Source: Calocera cornea HHB12733
Taxonomy: Eukaryota > Basidiomycota > Dacrymycetes > Dacrymycetales > Dacrymycetaceae
Direction of reading: 5' to 3'
DNA: 64,000 nucleotides
Assembly (NCBI GenBank): GCA_001632435.1
Contig: KV423929.1
Location: 244,301 to 308,300 of the forward strand
Of the stretch, positions 33,564 through 44,076 are shown one piece after another (the stretch's first letter is position 1; each line of letters opens with the position of its first letter). The position numbers and the translations under genes were made by a program. The notes below the pieces were generated by a model. The model searched no databases, was not told where the DNA came from, and saw only the letters and a program-made list of their open reading frames with translations.

Positions 33564-36500
33564 ATGGCGAGCCAGACGGTGCTCGCGAACTACGTGAGTC
33601 CCGTCTCTCACGCTCAGGAGGTCGCCCCTGACACACGTGGAACAGCAACTGGGCGACTGCCTGGGGAAGGGCGCCTCGGGGCAAGTATATCGTGCGTCCC
33701 TCTGCTTGCTTGGAGGGATGAAGGCTGAAGATGCTGTAGGAGCGCTCAATTGGACGAATGGGGAGACGGTAGCGGTCAAGCAGATCTCGCTCAGTAATAT
33801 TCCCAAAGCGGAGCTGGTGGATATTATGGTACAGCTACATGAACCTCTGCGGTGTGTCACACTGACGGTGGTCGTAGTCCGAGATCGATCTGCTGAAAAA
33901 CCTGCACGTGGGTCAGTCTACTCGAAGCGTGGGGCATATGCTGACGGGATGCAATAGCACCCAAACATTGTGCAGTACAAGGGTTTTGTCAAAACCCGAG
34001 AATATCTGTACATCATCTTGGAGTGCGCCATCTTCCCAATGCCTCCTGTGGCCAGTGGCTAACCCCCCCGCAGGTACTGCGAAAACGGCTCTCTGCACAA
34101 CTTCCTCAAGCGGTTCGGCAAATTCCCCGAGAACCTCGTAGCAGTGTACATCTCCCAAGTGCTCGAGGGGCTCGTGTACCTGCATGAGCAGGGTGTGATA
34201 CACCGAGATATCAAGGGCGCCAATATCTTGACGAACAAGGATGGGAAGGTCAAGCTGGCGGACTTCGGAGTCGCGGCGCCGACTGGGAATCAGGAGAATC
34301 GGGCTGCGGTGGTGGGGTCCCCATATTGGAGTGCGTCGTATCCAGGTCGCCCCTGTATCGATGCTGACTGTAAGCTGCAGTGGCACCAGAAGTGATCGAG
34401 CAATTAGGCGCGACGACCGCCTCTGACATCTGGTCCGTCGGCTCGGTCGTCGTCGAGCTACTCGAAGGCAAACCGCCGTATTACCACCTCCCTCCGATGC
34501 CCGCAATGTTCCGCATAGTGCAGGACGATTGCCCGCCAATCCCGGAGGGCGTCTCCCCCGTAGTGAAGGACTTCCTGTACCACTGCTTCCAGAAGGACCC
34601 GAATCTGCGGATATCAGCCAAGAAGCTGCTGAGGCATCCCTGGATGGCCGCTACGAGGAAGCAGATGGGGAACGAGAGGCAGGGGGAGGGCGCATATGAG
34701 GAGGCGGTGCAGAAGGTCCAGGAGTGGAACGAAGCGCTCAAATGTATGCGCTTATATGCTACTCTGGTGGATGGGGACTAATGGTACTGCAGCTCCACCT
34801 AGGAATGCGGTTCTGGCGTCGGGCCGCCGGCCGTCTCGTGTGGCTGAGCGCCCGCGAGCAGATTCTCCAACCCCATGGAGCAGCCGGCGCTCCTCAAAGA
34901 TCTCTTCACATGCAAGCGACTCACCCAGTCAACCACTCAAAGTCGGCTCACCTGCTCATCCAATAACGATGGAGAAGCTGCGGGAAGTGCCATCGATCCA
35001 GACGCCGGAGGAGGACACCGACAACTGGGACGACGACTTTGCAGAGGACATCTCGCCCTCTAAGCTTCAGGCGCTGGACAAGGCAGGTGAGGCGGCAAAG
35101 ACAGTCATCAAGCCGGCCATCAAGCCAGTTGTGGAGATGCGACCGGCAGAAGATGATGCGACAATCACCAATGGGCGGAAACCGGACGATGACCAGACGA
35201 TCCGCCCGAGTCGTTCGCCTTCGGGACTCCCTCCGCCCAGCATGCCTCCGAGGACACCGGTCAGCGCGCCTGCAAAGCTGGGTCCGATTGAGGAGGACTA
35301 TTCGGACCTTTTCGGCGAGGAAGAGGACGGTCCGAACCTGATGGAGAAGGTGGCGAAACTCAAAATCACCAATGGAAAAGGGAAGCTCATGCGCCCGGAG
35401 GACATCAAGACTGTCGGCCTGGAGGCGGGTGCATCCGCCAAGACGGCGCCGCCGATGAACAAGCAGTCGCGGCCCAGCATCTCCCCGCTCTCAGCGGCGT
35501 TCGAGTCGCCCAATCATGGCAGGAGCCAGAGCTTCACAGCTGGATCGATGAGCTTGGGTAGGGCGACGGGGCTGAGGAGCCAGTCGAGCAGGGAGCTGCA
35601 GAAGTACTCGGAGAGCGAGGATGAGGATTACGATGATGTGTTTGGGAAGCCGACTACTTCGAGTAAGAAACGTACTCTGGCGGAGTGGCATCTGCTGATT
35701 CCGATGATAGACGCCGGCATCGAGACTCTGAAACTGAACACGCGGCTTTCGAGCAAGTCCTGGGTATGCATCTGTGCAGACCCTTATTTGAAGCCGTATC
35801 TCATACTTTGCTCTAGCTGGGTGATCAAGATGAGGACGAGGATGATCCTTTCGCCGAGGTTAAGACCCTCAGCCTGTTGTATCTGACGATATTGACTTGT
35901 CTTCCAGATCGATGAGAGCTTTGATGAAGTTGATCTCGAATCCAATCTCATCCGTGACAAATATGCGCGCTTGTGTTCTCAGGTCAACCAGTTGATCGAT
36001 GAGCTTGTTCCAACCGCGACTGAGGCGAAATTACGGGATGCTCTCGACCAGCTTGTACGGCTGCAGATATCCACATGATGTCCAGATGCTGACCTATAAT
36101 TTAGCTTGCGATCACTGAAGAGACGCCAGAGCTCCAGATGCAAGTTGTTTCGGCTCATGGTATGCTTGCAATGCTGGAAGTCCTCGAGTCGAATCCATCG
36201 AGAGATGTGGTACGGCGTGTTCTCCATCTTGTCAACACTGTGAGCGCGGCAGCCGTCATGGTCATTTGAGGCATCTTGCTCACTTTCGTTCAGCTCGTGA
36301 CGTCAGATATGGGCATCTTGGAGAGCTTCTGTCTCATCGGGTATGTGTTTCGGCTTTGATTGAGGCTTCAGTGCTCACAGTCCTCCAGAGGCATACCGGT
36401 GGTCATGTGTAAGGATCTATTGTCAAGGAGTTGTTGCAGAACCTAACGTTACGCGTAGCCTTTACCTCAAAGAAGTTCTCTACAGAATGCCGCGTCGAAG

Positions 36501-38126
36501 CTTCGAATTTCGTGCGATCCCTCTGCATGTCATCACCCATGACATTGCAGATGTTCATCTCGTAAGCGATATCTTGAAAAGCCGGGTGTTTCCTTGGCTG
36601 ATATACCTTCCAGGTGCCGTGGTCTAAAGGTTCTTGTCGATATCCTGGATGAGGACTTCTCTGAGCAGCAAGAGCTCGTGGTCCATGCGCTCAACGGTGT
36701 CCGGAGCGTGTTCGAGCTTCAGAGTCCGACTCCGAAAAACGACTTTTGTCGCATGTTCATCCGCGAAGGACTGCTGGATCCCTTGACATCCGCTTTATTG
36801 AACATTATGAGTGCCGAGGGAGACGTTGCGAACGACATGAAAGACAGTATCCTCAGCGTCCTTCTGATCTTCTGTCAGGCATCTCAATCAGATGCGCATG
36901 TTCGCCAGGCGCTTGGAACTAGGACGATCGTTAGGCGTACGTATTATTTCCCTGTGTCTCTCAAGCCATTCCTAACATCTTATAGGATTGTTGCGAGCAG
37001 CAGAGCAGCTCGACTCAGGTCACGTGGCAACGGTGGTGAAGGCGGTTAAGCACTTATCGATGAGCCCTACACTGCTCGATGTTCTGCAGAATGCCAACAC
37101 GATTGAAGTCTTGATTAACATCCTGGACGACCAGGACAAGGACCAAGCAAACACAGTCAGCCGTTCTATTTGTCTTTGGTGTGTTGAAACTGATCATTGA
37201 TGCAGGAAATCGAGAATCATATCTTCCAGACATGCTTCAATCTCTGTCGCTTGAACAAGTCCAGGCAGGAAGAAGCAGCATCTGCCGGAATTGTTCCTCA
37301 TCTCAAGCGCATCGCCAACTCCAGCTCCCCTCTGAAACAGTTCGCTCTCCCTATCCTTTGCGACCTCGCCAGCGCTGGAAAGAGCTGTCGCAAGCTGCTT
37401 TGGCAGTACGATGGGTTGCGAACCTACCTCAGCCTCCTCAAGGATCCGTATTTCCAAGTCACTGCTTTGGAAGCCATTCTCTCATGGCTGCAGGACGAGA
37501 CTGCCCGTGTGGAAGATCTGCTGCTCCAAGCTAAATCGCTCGATTTGCTTCTTCAGGGCTTTGTCACCGCCAAAGCCAACTACTTCGAAAACCTGCTAGA
37601 CCCTTTTCTCAAGGTCATGCGACTCTCACCCACCGTTGCACTTGGATTGTCTAAAGGTCCTCTTTTCGTCCGACTCTTGGACAAGCTCTCCCACGGCAAG
37701 CCAGTCGTTCGCATGGGTTTGCTCAGGATTCTACGAGTTGCATGTGAAGTGCAGCCGGAAAAGGCAAGGAAAGATCTGGTCGATCGCTACAAAATCTGGG
37801 ATGCTGTGGACAAGCTCAGTCGAACTGATGGAGCAGTTCTCGTCCGAGAACTCGCACGCGAAATTCTCCCCATTCTTCGTCCTGCTTCGCCAGTCACGGA
37901 AACAAACGTCGGTGGGAGAGCAGTGTTATCCCGAGGGAAGAGTGTCCGACGGGTCGCGAGCTCTGCAAACCTTGCCAGCGCTGCTTCTCCCTCTCCCTCT
38001 TCTGCGCATGGCTCAGCACCAGACTCCCGAGCAGGTGCGACCTCGACACCAATCATGCCGAAACCTCGCATTCGAAAACCCCAAGCTCGGAATGGCCTTA
38101 TCAGCGTACCCTGGCGAGGTGCATAA
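33564..38126 (+). CDS. sepH: Septation-initiation-network kinase Cdc7/SepH
   Basis: Eighteen exons give 1236 residues; all 17 introns are 48-54 nt. The N-terminal kinase (about residues 11-262) has [10 protein letters not shown], the catalytic Lys in VAVKQIS (K39), [10 protein letters not shown] (D132), DFGVAAP (D150) and the APE segment. A Ser/Pro-rich acidic linker follows. The last 600 residues are ARM/HEAT-like helical repeats (for example [39 protein letters not shown]). Kinase plus long ARM-like tail is the plan of fission yeast Cdc7 and Aspergillus SepH, which act at the spindle pole body upstream of Sid1/Sid2 to trigger septum formation; plant MAP3K-epsilon is similar. Two exons are only 30 nt (33564-33593, 33878-33907) and one is 20 nt (36389-36408). 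Confidence 0.88.
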
Positions 38127-38610
38127 AGGAGGTTGCCGGTCACATTCTTCTTATCTTCCCACAATCCTCATTTCACCCTATGTATTGCCATCCTCACACT
38201 CATTCCCCCCGCACGTCATACCAGGCAGTCCACTGTCATCACCCTTGTGTACTATTAGATCAACTCATTCATCGGAATGGAAACGCTCCTTGAACATATC
38301 CGCTTGACTGACTCTCTTGTGTTTCATATCATTCCTCCAGCACAAATGTTATGAGGAGTGCCAGGCTTGCAAGAAGGTAGCTTCAACAACCTACGGAATT
38401 GCAGCGCTTAGACGAAGTAGAGGGAACCGAAGATCCGGTTAGCGAGACCCTTGAAGCACCGCAATCCAGTGCATCCGGGTATCCGTTCATGATGCTCCCA
38501 ATGTGATCATGACACAAGCAAGGCTATGCTGTTGAACACGGGATGTCTTATCTACAAGTTGCACGCCATCCTTTCTCCGTACGCTAAGACCTTGCCCTAT
38601 ACCCAACACC
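38127..38610. other. Intergenic, no gene seen
   Basis: About 480 bases between two plus-strand genes, presumably the 3' UTR of the kinase gene and the promoter of the next. Nothing was recognised. Confidence 0.5.
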
Positions 38611-40129
38611 ATGGACCCATTGTCTATCATCACAACTGTCTGTTCTCTCGCTGGGAAGATACAGGCTTGGTGCGATGCCCGCCAGCAGCAGGATGACACC
38701 GGACGGTCCTTAGCACTCACCGTCATGCAAATCCACAGTATCACTCTCAGGTTCCAATCGCCTGAGACAGTCAAACGATTGGACCCGTCGGTCGTCAGCA
38801 CGTTCCGTGCATTGGCAGCTACTCTTTGGCGCACGTCGGAGCACATAACGCAACTTGGTCCAGCTCAGGCGGCAGATGCGGCAGGGAAGGGAAAGGCTGC
38901 AAGCTGGGCAAAGGGCAACATTTTTCAAAAAGCGGCCGACTTCTTGCAACCTGAGCAAGTGACAAACAAGCTGTTGACCGACGAGAGGCAGTTGGCAAAT
39001 CAGCTCATATTGGTTCTTTTCGGCATCACAATGCAGAGCTTCTTTGAAGGAAACGAAGGCAGCGGAGGTGGCAATGGAAAGGCAACAACAGATGATCTGG
39101 TGCTGGCTACCGTCTCCAATTCCGAGATCCGAGACTTCTGGAAGGACTACGTTGGAGCGAAGGTGCGAAATTCAGGCAAGCTTTGGGCCTCAAAGTGACA
39201 CGTGGCATCTGCAGTTTATTTGCGTTCCACCTGCTGCCTTCATTCTGTCCCTCAAAGCCTGGTACAAGTCTGGATTGACCGAATCAACCTGCAATAACCT
39301 TCTTGTTCGGTTGGACGAATATTCGGTCGGCGGAATCACTCCGAGCAGCGTCGAAAGCTTTGCTGGGGGCAAGAGTCTCCGCAGCGTGATCGAGGCGTTC
39401 AAAAAGCAGGGTATGTACTGCAGTCACTGGAACGATATTCTCCTCTGAGAAGGGTGTCAGAACACAGACCGTCAAAACTGCTGCAGGTACCTTCTTTGCC
39501 AGCTGGCTCGCAACAACCGTCCGGTCGCGAGGCGGGCACGAGTGAAAGCTCCACAAGAGCGCGTACGCGGTCTGCGCCCGCTGTGCCAGCTAGCTACCAC
39601 CTGCCGCTGATAATTTGGGTGGACGATGAACCAGCAAACAATCTACACAAGGTTGCGTTTGCGAGATCGCTCGGTATCACGGTCATCGAGCTCTCGTCGA
39701 CTGCACTTGCGAAGGCTTGGTTCGACGCCAACGAGGGTGAGTGGTTTAAATCTCCACCGAGAAGAGTTGCTCATCTCAGGCTAAGCATTCGTGCGCGCCC
39801 ACGACACACCTAATGAGATACGCGTCATTTCTGACAATGCGCGTTATGAATCCGACACTATACCGTTCGGACCACATAGAGCCGTGGAAGACACGGTTTA
39901 CCTCAACTGGTCGGCTGGAGAAAAGATCCTGCGCTATCTGCGGGGACGGCGATACCGCATGCCGGTACTCATCCATTGCAGACAGCCATCGATTGATATC
40001 ACCCGATACGTTCTGCTCTATGAGCAGGCAGGGAGCACCATCAGCATAGATGTTGTGAAAAGGTATTGTCAGGCTTTGGCGGACGGTCGGACGGACGACG
40101 CCTCATGGAAGAAGTGGGGAGCTTGGTAG
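38611..40129 (+). CDS. STAND-type N-terminal domain plus receiver-like domain protein
   Basis: Exons 38611-39162, 39215-39410, 39461-39736, 39786-40129; 455 residues. The N-terminus (MDPLSIITTVCSLAGKIQAW onward, to about residue 180) resembles the helical N-terminal domains that precede NACHT/NB-ARC modules in fungal STAND (NLR-like) proteins. Residues about 185-250 continue helical. A Ser/Arg-rich linker leads to LPLIIWVDDEPANN (about 298-310), then SLGITVIELSST and IRVISDNARYE. This is the strand order of a response-regulator/TIR-like flavodoxin fold, with the paired Asp of a receiver. No P-loop NTPase or WD/TPR repeats occur in the model, and the next gene (ALG6) is unrelated. Domain calls rest on pattern recognition only. 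A role in signalling or non-self recognition is inference. Confidence 0.6.
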
Positions 40130-40378
40130 TAATTTGAGGAAGCTCTTCGTATCATCAAATCGCAACAAGCTGAGTATCTCCCATCACCGACACGGGCTTG
40201 AACATGTTATCGTTATTGTCATCCATGCAACGAGATCAGCTCGACCGGGAAGGTAGATCCCAGGAACACGGTCTTAGTGGCTGTGCGTGGAGGTTGTCGT
40301 GTCATCATGCGTGCGGGTTGTCTTCAGCAGCGCTCACCCAGCGCTTTGTCGGCATCAGTACCTTCGTTTGCATTCAAC

Positions 40379-42634
40379 ATGTCGGGTAGCACCGCAGGCT
40401 CTTCGAACCATAATTCGATCCCTACTAGACGATGTTTACCATCCAATGCAAGCAGTATCATTCAGGCGAGCGGCTCGCGCGCACGCGTGTCGAGTTTCAG
40501 CTCCGAGTACAGCACAATGAGATCACCAGAGTACGTGCCTCGTGGCACCCTATATGCGTGTGTTAACAGTCCCTTAGTGCAACTTCTCCTGCGCCAAGAT
40601 GGGATGCCGATGGCCATGTCATCTCCCCCAGACCGCGGTTACACGACCTTGCGCGCGAGGTCCCCTGGCTTCATGCTGCGCCTTCAGTCGCGGGCTCCTC
40701 ACGGGCCAGTTCACCCGCTGTGACACGACACGAGCATGATGTGGTCATGCGAAGAAAAGAGAAAGAAAAGATGCGGGAAAGAGAGGAACGTTTTACCAGT
40801 CCAGCACGGAATTGGGTGCGGTGGATGCAGAGGATCGGGGCAGGAGACCGGGTCACGTACGTGACTTTGGGGTCTGCGGCACTCGTGAGGTGGATGGTGG
40901 CATTAGGCGGATATTCAGGTGCGCTTGCTAGGCATACCATGGAAACACCCATTATAATAAGTACATAGGCCAGGCTGACGCACCGATGCACGGCGACTAC
41001 GAGGCTCAGCGACATTGGATGGAGTTGACATTGCACCTCCCACCGACAAAATGGTATTTCTACGACCTTCCATATTGGGGTCTGGACTACCCACCAATAA
41101 CAGCATATGTCAGCTGGGTGTGCGGTTGGATGTATGTGTCAATCATGCTCCTACCTTGTCAAAGCTGACATCTGGGGTAGAGGCTCGCAGATCAACAAGG
41201 ACTGGTTCGCTCTCGAAAAGTCACGAGGATACGAGAGCGACTCCAGCCGGGTGTTCATGCGAGCGACTGTTCTCGCACTTGACCTGGCCATCTATGTCCC
41301 TTGTATAGTCCTCTTCTGCCGGCGCTGGTTTGCATACCGATCTCGGCGGACACAAGTAGGTGCTCATGTGCTCAGCTTGTAGCGCTCAACTGACAGGGGT
41401 TCGTAGGAACTTGCAACAATCACTCTCCTTCTTCAACCCGCGCTCATTCTTATCGACCACGGTCACTTTCAATACAACAACGTAATGCTCGGTCTCTCCT
41501 TGTATGCCATCCTGTGCTTTCGAGAAGGCAAGGATCTGTTGGGTGCAGCTGCGTTTGTATGCAGTATGACTTTCAAGCAGATGGCTCTCTATTATGCCCC
41601 GGCTGTGTTTGGCTACCTCCTCGGAAAATGCTTCTGGCTAGGTTGGAGAGAAGGGTGCGTATATGCGGCACTTTCGAGACACAGCTAACATTGACCCTAG
41701 GCGTACTCTTTTCTTGGGCCTCGCAGTGGTCTCCACCCTTACCCTTCTCTCGACGCTCATCCCATTCCTTCCACCCTTCGCCCCATTTCCGGAAACACTC
41801 CTCCAAGTGGTCCACCGCATATTCCCCGTCGCACGTGGTCTGTTCGAAGACAAAGTGTCGAACTTCTGGTGTGCCTCTGACCCAATAATCCACTGGCGCC
41901 GACGACTGTCGAACGAAATGCTTGTCCGCTTTTCAGGCATCGGCACCGTCGGCGCCGCCGCACTTCCCATGCTACACCTGCTTCGTGTGAGCTGGGGCGC
42001 TGGTGGCCGACAGCAGCGGAATGTCGCTAGCCCGGCATTGCGCTTGCTGCCGTGGGCAATGTTCAACAGTGCCATGGCCTTCTTCCTCTTCTCTTTCCAA
42101 GTGCATGAGAAGAGCATCCTGCTTCCTCTGATGCCGCTCACCCTTCTACTTGGAGACAGAGGGAGTGAGGCAGATGATGGCGACGACACGTGGGAGTGGG
42201 GCGTACTGGTGAACAACATGGGGGTGTTGACGATGTGGCCGCTACTATCCAAGGACGGCCAAGCACTGAACTATTTTGTCCTTCCACTCTTCTGGAACTA
42301 CCTAATTGGATACAACCCGCTGCGCTTATCTTCCGGCTGGTTCCTTCGCTTCCTCACTTTGGTATGCGCTGTTCCCTGCACATATGCAATGACTCATGCT
42401 GACCCCGTGCAGTCCTCCTATACACTCATCGCGATCCTGCACATCATGGAGGCGACCGTCCCTCCGCCTCAGCGGTACCCCGACCTATGGGTCGTCGCGC
42501 GTGTCGCGGTCGGGTGCGGCGTGTTCGGGCTTGCTTGGCTGTGGGGCCTGCGCAAGCAGCTCGAGGTCGGCTGGGGCATCGGCACGTTCCACGCTGCGCC
42601 GGCGCCTCCGAGACTGCAATCCAAAACCAAGTAG
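40379..42634 (+). CDS. ALG6: Dolichyl-P-Glc:Man9GlcNAc2-PP-dolichol alpha-1,3-glucosyltransferase
   Basis: Seven exons (40379-40530, 40578-40918, 40969-41131, 41181-41355, 41407-41654, 41701-42361, 42413-42634) encode 653 residues. Family hallmarks are MHGDYEAQRHWMELT with PYWGLDYPPITAY (first luminal loop, catalytic Asp region) and LILIDHGHFQYNN. Many hydrophobic helices follow, and FQVHEKSILLPLMP lies near the C-terminus. The enzyme adds the first glucose to the lipid-linked oligosaccharide on the luminal side of the ER membrane. An N-terminal extension of about 135 residues, Ser/Arg-rich and then very charged (RRKEKEKMREREER), precedes the first membrane helix. It is longer than in yeast Alg6 and probably cytosolic and disordered. 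ALG8 is the nearest alternative, but the motif spellings fit ALG6 better. Confidence 0.88.
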
Positions 42635-44076
42635 TGCTACGTCGCGGGGTGCGGTGCATTGATCCTGCGGGCCTGCATCGGGATGCGCCCCCGGGCCTCC
42701 CAATGATACAGATAGTACTGACTAGGATATCCCAATCTGCTAGCATAGCGTTGTTGGATCTCCAAGGAATGTATGAGTCGACAGCACCCTCTTTGACAGG
42801 CTGACAGCTAGGCGGGTGCACATGCACCGAGCGCGGGGATCGAGATCGGCGGGCGCGTCTCAGATCTGCGCTGCGATTCGCCAGCCTTGCGGCTCAGGGG
42901 GACTGGGTGGGTGCGGCGCGTTCGCACGCCGCCGAAGTGTGTGCAAGACACATCCACAAGCGCCCCGCGCGTCCCGCCGGCAGCGTGGTGGCACCCCTCG
43001 GGCGCTCCAACGCGTTCTGCGAAGCGTCGAGCTTGCCACGGGAGTCTGTGCGCTGATTGGCCCGCGCGGGGCTGTGGCGGAAGCGGAGCGCGGGGATCGG
43101 GGAGCGCTAATTACCGCCTTGGGCTTGTGTGGTGCCGCTCTGGGAGGGGCACAGGGATCGGACACCTTGGAGCCTGGGAGTGCCAGTCGGGAGCTGGGGG
43201 CACGCGGGCGCAGTGGGTGTAGGCCGATGCTGTCCTGCTTGGGCAGTAGCTGTAGCAGGTGGCAGGGAAAGGTACCGAGGTTGTGCGCCACAGTGCACGG
43301 GCCCACCGGTGCGGGCGGCGGCTGCCCGACCGCGAGGAGTCGGTGGAGGACTGGACGCCCGGCCGTTCTCCGCACCTTCAGTCGCAGACGACGCCAGAGG
43401 CACCGCGCTCGTGTTCCTTTTGGTTGTTTGTGGCATAACGAGGAGGGAGGGCAGGAAGGAAGGAAGACCCGCCGCCTCGCCCATCGCCCGTCGCCCTTCG
43501 CCCAGGCCCGCAGCCGAGTGGTCCCTGAGCGCGCGCTTCCCACCGATCTGTTCGCGTGCGGCGTCCCGGTGTCCCCATCGTCCTGCCGCTTCCGACCTGC
43601 ACCAGCAGCTGCACCGGCCCCTTTGCCCCTGGCTCAGGCTGCCCACGGCCACCTTGCTGGGCCCGCCCCGAAAGCGCGAGAAGAGGCACCTGGCACCCCC
43701 CGGGCTCGTGACGTGTGCGAGCGCAAGTGGCGCCACTCCCGCCCGCTGTCCCACCTGCTCGCGGCTCGCTGCTCGTCGTCATCATCGCCTGTCGCTCTAT
43801 TCATCATCGTTTCTCGCTCGGGCACCCGTCACGCCTTGCAGGGAAGCGCGTTGGAGGCGCAGGAGAAGCACCGAAAGCTGCTGCGAGGCACGAAGCTAGA
43901 AGCATCTAGAGGCACAAGAGACCACCCGTACTTCCGATTCCCGTCCTGATTCACAAGCACCTCGCCCTCCCCATCGCCCCCTCGCCCGACCTCCTCCCTT
44001 CTCCCCCTTCTCCGCCGGCCGCCTAACGCCCCCATCATCACCGAGTCCACGCAAACCCGCCCCCCCCTGCAGCGTC
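42635..44076. other. 1.4-kb GC-rich interval upstream of the phytochrome gene
   Basis: Very GC-rich, so long frames stay open on both strands (up to 377 codons, 42816-43949). The translations are Arg/Ala/Pro/Gly-rich without any domain. The last 100 bases before the ATG are pyrimidine-rich. It is probably the phytochrome promoter and leader. Confidence 0.5.

Noticed and set aside
28000..36000. RiPP gene cluster around the UstYa-like gene
   Set aside because: I looked for a signal-peptide precursor with KR-separated repeats nearby. The WSC protein has a signal peptide and repeats but no such cleavage sites, and no other pathway enzyme is present.
42816..43949. 377-codon plus-strand frame between ALG6 and the phytochrome
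   Set aside because: GC-rich sequence with competing long frames on both strands, no domain, no splice support and an Arg/Ala/Pro/Gly translation.
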